A DNA stretch of 37,558 nt from an uncultured Clostridia bacterium (GTDB lineage Bacteria; Bacillota; Clostridia; Christensenellales; Borkfalkiaceae), in NCBI GenBank assembly GCA_947589285.1, contig CANPZV010000009.1:1-37558 (forward strand), read 5' to 3'. A program made the position numbers and the translations under genes. The stretch's first letter is position 1, and every line of letters starts with the position of its first letter. The notes under the pieces are model-generated. The model was not told where the DNA came from. It did not search any database and saw only the letters and a program-made list of their open reading frames with translations. Shown here piece by piece: positions 16,500-24,508 of this stretch.

Positions 16500-17227
16500 G
16501 AAAATATCGCCCTCTCGGCATAAAATTTTTGTAAAAAATCGCCCACTTCCTCCTCGATCTCCCCAAGGCAGTACACGAATCCCGCGTCGGAGAGCATGAT
16601 CTCCGTCTCCGTGTCCTCCTTGCCGAAGAGACAGCTCCTGCGCAGGGGCTTGAAATTCTCCCCGAACACCGTCTTTCCCTGCAAATAGATCTTGTTTTTG
16701 CTCTCCCCCACGAGGAAATCGCAGAACTGTTTGAGGTCGGCGATCGTAAAGCCTGCGGGGACGTAATCGGCGATGCGCTGCCACTTTTCTTGCAGGGAGC
16801 CGAGGCGGAAGGCATAGATCCCGTCAATGTTGTACTCGGAAGCGTCGCCGATCTTGCGGAGGATATACCCTCTGTCCCCCTCGTAGTCGGCGGCGATGAG
16901 CGCGGCGCAGAGAAGGTTCTTGTCGTGCCCCGAGAGCGCGACGTTCAGGCGGCCGCAGAGAAAGCGGAACTTATACCCCACCCCGAGGATCTCCCCGATC
17001 TCCTCCTTCAATGCCTCCCTGAATCCCCCGTCCCCGTCGTCCACGCGGATGCGGAGAGCCGCCCTCTCGCCGACGATCAGCTCTTCGCTCCCGCCGAGGC
17101 GGGCGAGTACCCCCGACAGAGCGTTGTAGAGGTAGGTAATGTACAGGCTGTGTTCGCCCTGATCGGAAACGGTGATTTCTTCCACGCAATTATTGTATGC
17201 GTCTTTCGGCGATTTATTTACGGACAA
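16496..17227 (-). CDS. ytxC: YtxC-like sporulation-associated protein
   Basis: A 243-residue soluble protein without a clear catalytic motif. The call rests on position (in Bacillus subtilis ytxC lies directly upstream of thrS) and on a fitting length and C-terminal pattern (ADLKQFCDFLVGES followed by NKIYLQGKT). YtxC is an uncharacterised protein linked to sporulation. The start is uncertain: a TTG at 17227 has GGGGA seven bases upstream; a GTG at 17185 is possible but lacks a ribosome site. The gene is divergent from leuS, and no strong promoter was found for it. Its stop codon lies inside the -35 box of thrS. Confidence 0.6.
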   Translation of the reverse strand: MSVNKSPKDAYNNCVEEITVSDQGEHSLYITYLYNALSGVLARLGGSEELIVGERAALRIRVDDGDGGFREALKEEIGEILGVGYKFRFLCGRLNVALSGHDKNLLCAALIAADYEGDRGYILRKIGDASEYNIDGIYAFRLGSLQEKWQRIADYVPAGFTIADLKQFCDFLVGESKNKIYLQGKTVFGENFKPLRRSCLFGKEDTETEIMLSDAGFVYCLGEIEEEVGDFLQKFYAERAIFS

Positions 17228-17295
17228 AAGAGCTTCCCCGATGAGAGAAGTTGCGTCAAATGCGGAGGGTTTTTGCCGATAGTGCCGTCAGAAAC

Positions 17296-17324
17296 TTGAC
17301 TTTTTCCCCGCTTGAGTATAAAAT
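17296..17324 (+). promoter_or_regulatory. Sigma-A promoter of leuS
   Basis: TTGACT (17296-17301), 17 bases, TAAAAT (17319-17324); start near 17331. The leader is only about 21 bases, so there is no room for a T-box. AAGGAG (17337-17342) is nine bases before the ATG. Confidence 0.9.
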
Positions 17325-17351
17325 AGTATCGTTTGTAAGGAGTACCGATCA

Positions 17352-19787
17352 ATGGATATCAAAAAAATCGAAAGAAAGTGGCAGGAAAGATGGGAAGCGG
17401 CGGGCCTCAACCGCTTCGACCCCTCGGACACGGAGAGGAAGAAACTCTACGTCCTCGAAATGTTCTCCTATCCCTCGGGCGCGAAACTGCACGTCGGCCA
17501 CTGGTATAATTACGGCCCCACCGATTCCTATGCGCGGTTCAAGCGCATGCAGGGCTACAATGTGTTCCAGCCCATGGGGTTTGACGCGTTCGGGCTTCCC
17601 GCCGAAAATTACGCCATCAAGACGGGCATCCACCCCAAGGATTCCACCCTCAAAAACATCGAGACGATGGAGGGCCAGCTCAAGGCCATGGGCGCGATGT
17701 TCGACTGGTCCGCCGAGGTCAAGACCTGCAACGAGGATTATTATAAGTGGACGCAGTGGATGTTCCTGCAACTCTACAAAAAGGGCCTTGCGTACAGGAA
17801 GGAGGCTCCCGTCAATTGGTGCCCCTCCTGCAACACCGTCCTCGCGAACGAACAGGTCGTCGAGGGCAGATGCGAGCGGTGCGACACCCCCGTCGTCAGG
17901 AAAAACCTCACCCAGTGGTTCTTTAAGATCACGGAGTACGCCGAAGAACTCCTCTCCGGCCTCGATACCCTCGACTGGCCCGAAAAGACAAAGACGATGC
18001 AGAGGAACTGGATCGGGAGGTCCACGGGGTGCGAGATCGCCTTCGAATGCGACACGGGCGACAAGATCAACGTCTACACGACCCGTTGCGACACCGTCTG
18101 CGGCGTCACCTACGTCGTCCTCGCGCCCGAACATCCCCTCGCCCTGAAGCTGGCGACCCCCGAACAGAGGGCGGCCGTCGAGGCGTACATCGACTATGCC
18201 TCCCGCTCCAACGAGATCGAACGGCTCTCCTCCTCGCGTGAAAAGACGGGCGTTTTCACGGGTTCCTACTGCACGAACCCCATGACGGGCAAGAAAGTCC
18301 CCGTCTACCTCGCCGACTATGTCCTCTATTCCTATGGCACGGGGGCCGTCATGGCCGTCCCCGCCCACGACGAGAGGGACTTCGCCTTCGCGACGAAGTA
18401 CGGCCTCCCCATCGTAAAAGTCATCGAAAATCTGAACGGAGAGACGGTTTTGCCCTTCACGGAGGACGGAAGAGTCTCCTGCGGGTCCCAATTCGACGGG
18501 CTTATCGGGGAAGAGGCGCGGGAAAAGATCGCCGATCATATCGCCGCGCTCGGCAAGGGCGGGAAGAAAGTCAACTACCGCCTTCGCGATTGGCTCGTCT
18601 CCCGCCAGCGGTATTGGGGCGCGCCCATTCCCGTCATCCACTGCGAAAAGTGCGGCGCGGTGCCTGTTCCCGAAAAGGATCTGCCCGTGAAACTTCCCTA
18701 TGACGTGGAGTTCCGCCCCGACGGAAAATCCCCTCTCGCCAAGTGCGAAAAGTTCATGAATACGGTCTGCCCCAAGTGCGGCGGCCCCGCCAAGCGGGAT
18801 CCCGACACTCTCGACACATTCGTGTGTTCGAGCTGGTACTATCTCCGCTATGCGGACGCGCACAACGGCAAAGCCCCCTTCGACAGGGAAAAGGTGGACA
18901 GGCTCCTGCCCGTGGACGTCTATGTGGGCGGCGCGGAACACTCCTGCATGCACCTTCTGTATGCCCGCTTCTTCACGAAGGCCCTCCGCGACATGGGATA
19001 TCTCGACTTCGACGAACCCTTCCAAAGGCTCGTGCATCAGGGCGTCATCCTCGGTCCCGACGGCAACAGGATGTCCAAATCGCACGGCAACGTCGTCTCG
19101 CCCGACGACTATATCAAGGAATACGGCGCGGACGCCTTCCGCCTCTATCTGATGTTCGGCTTCTCCTATACGGAGGGCGGGCCGTGGAGCGACGACGGCA
19201 TCAAGGCGATCGCGAGGTTTATGGACCGCGTTGAAAAAATCGTCAACAGAGCGGCCGCACTCCCCGCAGCCAAGAGCGGCCCCTACGGACAGGAGGAAAA
19301 GGCCCTCGACTACGCGAGGAACTTTGCGATCCTGCATGTAAAAGAGGACATGGAGGCCTTCTCCTTCAATACCGCCATTGCGCGGCTCATGGAGCTGACC
19401 AACGCGCTCTACAAGTACGACGGCCTCGCGGGAGAAAAGAATGCAAAGCTCTTCCGCGACAGCGTGAAGGACCTCGTTCTCCTCCTCGCCCCCTGCGCAC
19501 CCCACTTCGGCGAAGAATGCTGGGAGATGCTCGGCGGCAAAGGCTTCGTCTTTGAACAGCCCTTCCCCAACGAGGACCCCAAAGCTCTCGTCCTCGACGA
19601 AAAGGAGTATGCCGTGCAGGTGAACAGCAAGATCGTCTGCCGCGTCAATATCCCCACCGCCTTCTCCGAAAAGGAGATCGAAGAATTCGCTTTGAACCTC
19701 CCCGAAGTCGCGGAAAAGACGGCGGGAAAGACGGTGAGAAAGTGCATCGTCGTCCTCGGGCGGCTCGTCAACCTGATCGTCGGCTGA
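17352..19787 (+). CDS. leuS: Leucyl-tRNA synthetase
   Basis: Charges tRNA-Leu and edits mistakes. The 811 residues contain the class I HIGH motif as HVGH (47-50) inside [16 protein letters not shown], a zinc-ribbon-like Cys set ([14 protein letters not shown]...CERC), the CP1 editing domain with TTRCDTVCG and [15 protein letters not shown], a second Cys pair region ([19 protein letters not shown]), and the KMSKS motif as RMSKS at about 572-576. The anticodon-binding and C-terminal domains follow. It is a bacterial-type enzyme of normal length and stands alone between its promoter and a strong terminator. Confidence 0.98.
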   Translation: MDIKKIERKWQERWEAAGLNRFDPSDTERKKLYVLEMFSYPSGAKLHVGHWYNYGPTDSYARFKRMQGYNVFQPMGFDAFGLPAENYAIKTGIHPKDSTLKNIETMEGQLKAMGAMFDWSAEVKTCNEDYYKWTQWMFLQLYKKGLAYRKEAPVNWCPSCNTVLANEQVVEGRCERCDTPVVRKNLTQWFFKITEYAEELLSGLDTLDWPEKTKTMQRNWIGRSTGCEIAFECDTGDKINVYTTRCDTVCGVTYVVLAPEHPLALKLATPEQRAAVEAYIDYASRSNEIERLSSSREKTGVFTGSYCTNPMTGKKVPVYLADYVLYSYGTGAVMAVPAHDERDFAFATKYGLPIVKVIENLNGETVLPFTEDGRVSCGSQFDGLIGEEAREKIADHIAALGKGGKKVNYRLRDWLVSRQRYWGAPIPVIHCEKCGAVPVPEKDLPVKLPYDVEFRPDGKSPLAKCEKFMNTVCPKCGGPAKRDPDTLDTFVCSSWYYLRYADAHNGKAPFDREKVDRLLPVDVYVGGAEHSCMHLLYARFFTKALRDMGYLDFDEPFQRLVHQGVILGPDGNRMSKSHGNVVSPDDYIKEYGADAFRLYLMFGFSYTEGGPWSDDGIKAIARFMDRVEKIVNRAAALPAAKSGPYGQEEKALDYARNFAILHVKEDMEAFSFNTAIARLMELTNALYKYDGLAGEKNAKLFRDSVKDLVLLLAPCAPHFGEECWEMLGGKGFVFEQPFPNEDPKALVLDEKEYAVQVNSKIVCRVNIPTAFSEKEIEEFALNLPEVAEKTAGKTVRKCIVVLGRLVNLIVG

Positions 19788-19804
19788 ACGGGCCTGAAAA
19801 TTCA

Positions 19805-19832
19805 AAAACCGCCGAATTTACGGCGGTTTTTT
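19805..19832. terminator. Bidirectional terminator between leuS and the ATP-grasp gene
   Basis: A 10-bp perfect stem AAAACCGCCG/CGGCGGTTTT with loop AATTTA, with T runs on both strands. It ends leuS and probably also the convergent ATP-grasp gene. Confidence 0.92.
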
Positions 19833-19877
19833 CATGTTTTCATAGTATTATGCCACGCATAGTATTAAGAAATTCCC

Positions 19878-20741
19878 TCATTTTCGCATGGTAGCGACCA
19901 TATATTCGGCGTAGAGGCGGGCGATGTTCACGCCCGTGACGCGCTCGATCCCGCCGAAGAAGGCATTGGAATTGACCTCGCAGAGGAGGTACCCCTTCTT
20001 CCCGAAGAGGAGATCGACGCCGCAATAGTCGAGGCCGAGGAGCGACGCGGCCCGCTCGCTCAGATCCCTTGCCTCGCCGTCAAGCTCAACTTTTTCCCCC
20101 TTGCCGCCGCGGCCGAGGTTGGAGCGGAAGTCCCCCTCCGCCGTCCTCTTCATCGCCGCGACCGCCTTCCCGCCGATACAGATGACCCGAAGATCTTTCC
20201 CTCTGCTCTCTGCGACGAACTCCTGAAAAAGGTGCGGAAGGTTTTTCAGCCGCCGCGACAGAATGGCAAGTTCCCCCTCGTCCTCCGCGAGGTAAACCTG
20301 TTCGCCGAAGGAGCCGTAGCACTCCTTGACGACGACGGGATAGCCGAGCAAACTTCCGATCTCCCCCGCCTTTTCGTCCTCGTTGCCGCCGCTCTTATAG
20401 CAGAGGGGCGCGAAGAAGGTCCTCGGCATGGGCAGACCCGCAAGGGCAATGTGCGTGAGCATCTTGTCGTCGCACAGCTCCACGGCCTCGGCGCGGTTGA
20501 AAAGGCGCATCCCCCTCTTCTCCAAGATGCGCGGAAGATACTTGTCCTTGTCGAGATAGACGCAGAGATCATAGCTTCCCGTAAGGTTTTCGCCGATCTT
20601 TTCGCCGACGTCCGCGAGCCAGGCGTTCGGGAGAACGTCGCAGGCGACGCCGCAACGCTCCAGCTCCTCTTTTATCCTGCGGGGCTGGTAAAATTCCGAC
20701 TCTCTGTCGAGAAAGGGATTGATGAGTATGACGGTTTTCAT
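19878..20741 (-). CDS. RimK-like ATP-grasp ligase
   Basis: A 287-residue cytoplasmic ATP-grasp protein. The N-terminal pre-ATP-grasp part (1-90) includes DLCVYLDKDKYLPRILEKRGMRLFN. The ATP-grasp core shows LGYPVVVKECYGSFGEQVYLA (nucleotide-binding lysine), QEFVAESRGKDLRVICIGG, the AAMKRTAEGDFRSNLGRGG segment typical of RimK/LysX enzymes, and the metal-binding end CGVDLLF...LCEVNSNAFFGG. RimK relatives add amino acids (often Glu) to proteins or small peptides; the substrate here is unknown. The ATG at 20741 has no Shine-Dalgarno sequence; only a terminator stem lies upstream. Its link with hom, 42 bases away, may be positional only. Confidence 0.9.
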   Translation of the reverse strand: MKTVILINPFLDRESEFYQPRRIKEELERCGVACDVLPNAWLADVGEKIGENLTGSYDLCVYLDKDKYLPRILEKRGMRLFNRAEAVELCDDKMLTHIALAGLPMPRTFFAPLCYKSGGNEDEKAGEIGSLLGYPVVVKECYGSFGEQVYLAEDEGELAILSRRLKNLPHLFQEFVAESRGKDLRVICIGGKAVAAMKRTAEGDFRSNLGRGGKGEKVELDGEARDLSERAASLLGLDYCGVDLLFGKKGYLLCEVNSNAFFGGIERVTGVNIARLYAEYMVATMRK

Positions 20742-20742
20742 A

Positions 20743-20771
20743 AAACAAATAGGGGGCGCGGTGCGCCCCCT
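20743..20771 (-). terminator. Terminator after hom, abutting the ATP-grasp start codon
   Basis: A GC-only 8-bp stem, GGGGGCGC/GCGCCCCC (20752-20770) with a 3-base loop, followed on the minus strand by TATTTGTTTT and then directly by the ATG at 20741. It lies 13 bases after the hom stop. Confidence 0.8.
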
Positions 20772-20783
20772 TCCTCTCTTTGG

Positions 20784-22061
20784 TCAGGACAGGACCCGAA
20801 TGACCGATCCGACCTTCGCGATCCCCGCGGTATTGATGCGGGCGACGGCGTTCTTCACGGAAACTTCATGGGTCGTATGGGTGACGAGTACGACTGTCGC
20901 GCTGTCCGCCGCGGACGGCCTCTGCACCAGATCGACAATGGAGATGTTGTTCTTTGCGAGCAGCGTTGTGAGTTTGGACAGGGCACCCGCGCGGTCCGCC
21001 AGAGTGAGACGGAAATAGTACGCGCTCTCGAAATCGCTGACGAACCTTACATCGCTCTCTGCCTTTGCCGTACTCTTGAAGGCCAAGTATCTGTTCCCCT
21101 CGTGGGTGGCGGCAAAGATGACGTCGGAGACGACCGCACTGCCCGTGGGAAGCGCGCCCGCGCCCTCGCCGCAGAGCATGAGGTCGCCCACGGCGTCCCC
21201 CGTGAGGTAGACGGCGTTGAGGCTCCCGTCCACGTTTGCGAGCGGGTGGGTGTTCTTGACGAATGCGGGGTGGACCCTCGCCTCGATGCCGCGTTCGGTG
21301 TCCTTGCCGATGGCAAGGAGCTTCAAGGTATAGCCGAGGCCGCGGCCGTATTCGACGTCCTCCCCCGAAATGCCCGTGATGCCCTCGCGGAACACTTTGG
21401 AGAAGGGAACTCTGGTGTGGAAGGCGAGCGACGAGAGAATGGAGAGCTTGTACGCCGCGTCGAACCCTTCAACGTCCGCGGAAGGGTCCGCCTCGGCAAA
21501 GCCGAGCTTCCTCGCCTCGGCAAGGGCGTCCTCATAGGTCATGCCGTCCTTGGTCATGCGGGTCAGGATGTAGTTCGTCGTGCCGTTGATGATCCCCTGT
21601 ATGGAGGAAATGCGGTTGGACTGCACGCCGTCGAGGAGCGTCCTCACGATAGGCACACCGCCGACGCAGCTCGCCTCATAGTAGATGCCCGCATTCGTAC
21701 GCTTTGCCGCGCGTTGGAGGTCCTGGGCGTATTTGCAGATGAGTTCCTTGTTGGACGTGACGACGATCTTGCCCGCATTGAGCGCGTCGAACACATATCC
21801 CTTGGCGTCCGCGACGCCGCCGATGCATTCGACGACGATGTTGACGTCGGGATTGGAGATGACCTCAAAGACGTTTGAGGCCACGATCTCGCTCTTGACG
21901 CCGAGAGAGCGGACGCGCTCGGGATCCCGCTCAAGCACGCAGGTGACCTCGATGTCAACGCCCTGCGTCGCGCGGAAAAATTCCCTCCGCTCGGTCAGGA
22001 TCTTGTAGGCTCCTCCGCCCACGACGCCCAACCCGAGGATCGCCACACCGACCTTTTTCAT
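20784..22061 (-). CDS. hom: Homoserine dehydrogenase
   Basis: Reduces aspartate semialdehyde to homoserine for threonine and methionine. The 425 residues show the NAD(P) loop GLGVVGGGAYKIL (10-22), the catalytic-domain motif IINGTTNYILTRM, EADPSADVEGFDAAYKLSILSSLAF, and a C-terminal ACT domain (about 345-425) of the kind that senses threonine. GGAGG stands seven bases before the ATG, and its ATG overlaps the coaX TGA as ATGA. It is the third gene of the ECF transporter-coaX-hom operon. Confidence 0.97.
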   Translation of the reverse strand: MKKVGVAILGLGVVGGGAYKILTERREFFRATQGVDIEVTCVLERDPERVRSLGVKSEIVASNVFEVISNPDVNIVVECIGGVADAKGYVFDALNAGKIVVTSNKELICKYAQDLQRAAKRTNAGIYYEASCVGGVPIVRTLLDGVQSNRISSIQGIINGTTNYILTRMTKDGMTYEDALAEARKLGFAEADPSADVEGFDAAYKLSILSSLAFHTRVPFSKVFREGITGISGEDVEYGRGLGYTLKLLAIGKDTERGIEARVHPAFVKNTHPLANVDGSLNAVYLTGDAVGDLMLCGEGAGALPTGSAVVSDVIFAATHEGNRYLAFKSTAKAESDVRFVSDFESAYYFRLTLADRAGALSKLTTLLAKNNISIVDLVQRPSAADSATVVLVTHTTHEVSVKNAVARINTAGIAKVGSVIRVLS

Positions 22062-22840
22062 TTTTCATCCTCCGAACAATTCAAATCGTATAAGTACTTT
22101 AATCCGTTGAGAGTGAGCATCTTGTCGATGACGTCGATGCACTTTGTCTCCTTCGCGATGATCTCCGAAAACCCGCCCGTCGCGATCGTCAGGGGCGTTT
22201 CGCCGAGTTCGCGCCCGATCCGCCTGACGATGTATTCGACAAGCCCCGCAAATCCGAACACGATGCCCGCCTGCATGTTGGTCACGGTGTTCGTCGCGAT
22301 GACGCTCTTGGGCGCGGCGATCTCCACGCGGGGCAGTTTTGCGGTGCCCGAGACGAGGCTGTCAAGCGAACCCTTGATCCCCGGGGCAATGACGCCGCCG
22401 ATGAATTCCCCGTCCTTTAAGACATTGAACGTAGTCGCCGTGCCGAAATCGACGACGACGATGGGCCGCTCCGTCCCGTACTTTTGGAGCGCGGAGACGT
22501 TGTTGACGATGCGGTCCGCCCCGACCTCCCTTGCATTGTCCGCCCGCATGCAGAGGCCCGTTTTCAGCCCCGGGGCGATCTGCTTGGGCTGGATGCCGAA
22601 GTAGACGCTGAGCATATGTGCGATCGTATAGTCGAGCGAGGGCACGACGGACGAGACGATGCCGCCCGTGATCTCCCCCTTCTTTACTTCGTTGATCTGC
22701 AACATGGAGATGAGCTGTGCCCCGTATTCGTCGGACGTCTTTTTGAGATCGGTCGCGACGCGGAACGTAAAGCGGGGTTCGTCCCCGTCAAAGACGGCAT
22801 ATTTTATGTTGGAATTGCCGACGTCTATGCAAATGATCAA
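22058..22840 (-). CDS. coaX: Type III pantothenate kinase
   Basis: Phosphorylates pantothenate, the first step of coenzyme A synthesis. The start is set at TTG 22840 giving MIICIDVGNSNIKYAVFDG, which matches the family; GGAG lies eight bases upstream and the TTG overlaps the upstream TGA. A reading frame open to 23020 lies inside the previous gene. The 260 residues contain DVGNSN (6-11), the GADRIVNNVSALQKYG motif, VVDFGTATTFNV and the PGIKGSLDSLVSGTAKLP segment, all typical of CoaX. Confidence 0.96.
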   Translation of the reverse strand: MIICIDVGNSNIKYAVFDGDEPRFTFRVATDLKKTSDEYGAQLISMLQINEVKKGEITGGIVSSVVPSLDYTIAHMLSVYFGIQPKQIAPGLKTGLCMRADNAREVGADRIVNNVSALQKYGTERPIVVVDFGTATTFNVLKDGEFIGGVIAPGIKGSLDSLVSGTAKLPRVEIAAPKSVIATNTVTNMQAGIVFGFAGLVEYIVRRIGRELGETPLTIATGGFSEIIAKETKCIDVIDKMLTLNGLKYLYDLNCSEDEK

Positions 22841-23535
22841 GATATTTTCTCCGTTTTGGGTGAAGTCTGCGCCGTTGCGCCCGTTTCTGTCTCCGTCTCT
22901 GCCTCCGCAACGGGCTGGCCCTTCTTGCGCATGATTTGTTTCTCCACGACGAGGACAACGCGGTGGACGACGGGCGAAAACACGATACTGACCGCGATCT
23001 CCAACACGAAATTCAGCCATATGAGGCCGAATACGGCCGCAAATACGACGTTCGCTGTTGCTTCCACCTCCAAGAAGGAGGCGACGTCATCTTTCATGAT
23101 GACCATTCCCAACATGTAAATGCCCGTGTTGATGACCGGCATGAGCAGCGAGGAAGTATAGGCCGCGACGACAGAGTTTTTCTTTGCGATCGGCCGATAC
23201 AAGAGGCCCGCCACGATGCCCGCGACCGTTGTCTTGCCGATACAGATAATCGTAAGGACAACGGGGTTTACCTGGAATAAAAATGCCGTAGAAGGCTCTC
23301 TCCCCATCACGGCGGCCGTGATGAATGTGATAAGTCCCGAGACAAGACCCATGAACCCACCGCCGATCGCGCCAAAGAAGATACCCGCGAGAACGATCGG
23401 GATCAGGCTGAAATTCAGCGTGACGCCGAACATCGGAACGGCACTCGCAAACAATTGCAACACGACGACGAGTGCGAGAAGTACCGCAAAGTAGGCGATA
23501 TTCTTCGCCGTGAGCAGGTTTTTGAAACCAACCAT
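22837..23535 (-). CDS. ECF transporter S component, possibly for pantothenate
   Basis: A 232-residue membrane protein with about six hydrophobic segments, beginning with IAYFAVLLALVVVLQLF, the helix type by which S components dock to the shared EcfT subunit. The LNFSLIPIVLAGIFFGAIGGGFMGLVSG region is typical of the vitamin-binding S family. The soluble Thr/Glu-rich C-tail (about 205-232) is unusual but not informative. GGAGGT stands eight bases before the ATG at 23535. No EcfA or EcfT gene is in the window, so it likely uses a shared module. The operon with coaX suggests pantothenate as substrate; that is inference. Confidence 0.88.
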   Translation of the reverse strand: MVGFKNLLTAKNIAYFAVLLALVVVLQLFASAVPMFGVTLNFSLIPIVLAGIFFGAIGGGFMGLVSGLITFITAAVMGREPSTAFLFQVNPVVLTIICIGKTTVAGIVAGLLYRPIAKKNSVVAAYTSSLLMPVINTGIYMLGMVIMKDDVASFLEVEATANVVFAAVFGLIWLNFVLEIAVSIVFSPVVHRVVLVVEKQIMRKKGQPVAEAETETETGATAQTSPKTEKIS

Positions 23536-23644
23536 ATTCAATTACCTCCATCGGATTTCCCTTGGGAATATCCGTAGAAAAAATGTATTTGCCCGCCCGT
23601 AAGGGAATACGGCCTGAGACGTGTCGTTTCCCGAAAGCGGACTT
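23536..23644 (-). promoter_or_regulatory. Structured leader (riboswitch-like) of ECF-coaX-hom
   Basis: A 109-base leader. A terminator-like stem can form between GTATTCCC (23603-23610) and GGGCAAATAC (23585-23594, two-base bulge), followed by ATTTTTT (23578-23584). An earlier GGGAA (23628-23632) can pair with the TTCCC of the first arm, which would prevent it. A second hairpin (23552-23574, CGGAT...ATCCG) ends two bases before GGAGGT. I do not recognise a known riboswitch class. A ligand linked to coenzyme A or its precursor is a guess from the genes. Confidence 0.5.
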
Positions 23645-23650
23645 AAGTTC

Positions 23651-23679
23651 ATTATAGCAAATTTTATGAACTTTGGCAA
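23651..23679 (-). promoter_or_regulatory. Sigma-A promoter of ECF-coaX-hom
   Basis: TTGCCA (23674-23679), 17 bases, TATAAT (23651-23656) on the minus strand; predicted start near 23644. Confidence 0.88.
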
Positions 23680-23788
23680 CTGAATGAATGCACTTGCGGG
23701 AACAAATTTCGCCCGTGCGTCATATCATTTAATATACGGGAGCGAAAGAAACGATACATACAACGCGCCCGATCAAGGAGGAAAATCT

Positions 23789-23998
23789 ATGAATTGCTGT
23801 CAAAGCGGCAACAGCTGCCTTTGGGTCCTTATCATCGCGCTCATTCTCGGGAACTACGGTACGAATGTCCTCAATTCGAAGGCACTCTCCGGCTGCGGCT
23901 GGCCGATCCTTGCCGCGCTTCTCTACTGCATGTGCAAAAACGGCACGCTTTCCGAGATCGCGCAGAAATTCGGCATCGGCTGCGGCTGTAACGGTTAA
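23789..23998 (+). CDS. Small Cys-rich hydrophobic protein
   Basis: A 69-residue protein, start fixed by AAGGAGG six to eight bases upstream (23775-23781). It has an N-terminal CC pair (3-4) and Cys10, a hydrophobic helix LWVLIIALIL (about 11-20), a second hydrophobic stretch WPILAALLYCMC, and a GCGC end: eight Cys in all. Strong ribosome site, own terminator and compact size argue that it is a real gene. I do not recognise the family. Short Cys/Gly-rich hydrophobic proteins in spore formers include spore-coat or forespore proteins, but no sporulation promoter was identified, so that is only a possibility. Confidence 0.7.
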   Translation: MNCCQSGNSCLWVLIIALILGNYGTNVLNSKALSGCGWPILAALLYCMCKNGTLSEIAQKFGIGCGCNG

Positions 23999-24023
23999 AT
24001 TTCCCTCCTGTTCCGTGGAAAAA

Positions 24024-24053
24024 GGGCGGCTCTTCGGAGCCGCCCCGATTTTA
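24024..24053 (+). terminator. Terminator of the small Cys-rich gene
   Basis: A 9-bp stem GGGCGGCTC/GAGCCGCCC with loop TTCG, followed by CGATTTTAATT, lies 25 bases after the stop codon. Confidence 0.88.
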
Positions 24054-24360
24054 ATTAAAAATTGAAAATTAAAAGTTAAAAATTGTGGCGGGACAGAAAG
24101 CCTTCCCCCTGCGGGGGTCGCAAAACGCAATTCTTGCGCATCAGCACAGTGTGCTGTGCGCTGCGTTTTGCGGTGAGTGAGCGCATTATCCCGCGCGAAC
24201 GGTGACCGAATGCGGGTCTCTACCCGCATGAGACGGTGGCACGGCGTAGCCGTGACGGATGAGGGGCGTTTTATTGGAGACACCCCTCATCACCGCCTTC
24301 GGCGGAGCTTCCCCCCCACGGGGGGAAGCCTTACGGACTTCGTTCAAGGGGATCCTTCGC
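24053..24360. repeat. Hairpin-dense intergenic element
   Basis: No gene. It begins with an AT-only tract of ATTAAAAATTG-like units (24053-24084). Then come a C5TGCG5 palindrome, a nested long hairpin 24120-24171 (arms GCAAAACGCA/TGCGTTTTGC, GCGCA/TGCGC, CAGCACA/TGTGCTG), ATGCGGGT/ACCCGCAT (24210-24229), CACGGC/GCCGTG (24240-24254), GATGAGGGG/CCCCTCATC (24258-24291), CCGCC/GGCGG (24293-24305) and a C-run/G-run hairpin (24308-24328). The part around 24210-24232 recurs inverted at 11207-11231, so it is a dispersed element. Confidence 0.75.
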
Positions 24361-24508
24361 TTCGCTCAGGATGAGCGCGTCGCACACGATTTTATTCGCT
24401 TCGCTCGGGATGAGCGCGTCGCACACGATTTTATTCGCTTCGCTCAGGATGAGCGCGTCGCACACGATTTTATTCGCTTCGCTCGGGATGAGCGCGTCAC
24501 GCTCGATT
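24356..24508. repeat. 39-bp tandem repeat
   Basis: About four copies of a 39-base unit containing GATGAGCGCGTCGCACACGA and TTCGCTTCGCTC, starting at 24371, 24410, 24449 and 24488; the last copy diverges and runs up to the stop codon of the NUDIX gene. Copies are nearly identical, differing mostly at CTCAGG versus CTCGGG. The open frame through it follows from 39 being a multiple of three, not from coding. Confidence 0.9.

Noticed and set aside
16477..17227. Leaderless start of the ytxC-like gene at GTG 17185
   Set aside because: TACAAT lies at a -10 distance, but there is no -35 match; the TTG at 17227 with GGGGA upstream is at least as good.
17349..19805. An 818-codon open frame on the minus strand opposite leuS
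   Set aside because: It mirrors leuS codons; no ribosome site and no family motifs. The same holds for the long frames opposite thrS (14022-16190) and pyrG/dapF (5084-7132).
23600..23640. TPP riboswitch suggested by CTGAGA near 23614
   Set aside because: The phrase is on the plus strand while the leader is transcribed from the minus strand, and the rest of the TPP consensus is missing.
23729..24283. A 184-codon minus-strand frame over the small Cys-rich gene
   Set aside because: It crosses a terminator and repeat DNA and has no ribosome site or motif.
24356..24508. CRISPR-like array
   Set aside because: The 39-bp units are directly adjacent with no unique spacers, and no cas gene is present.
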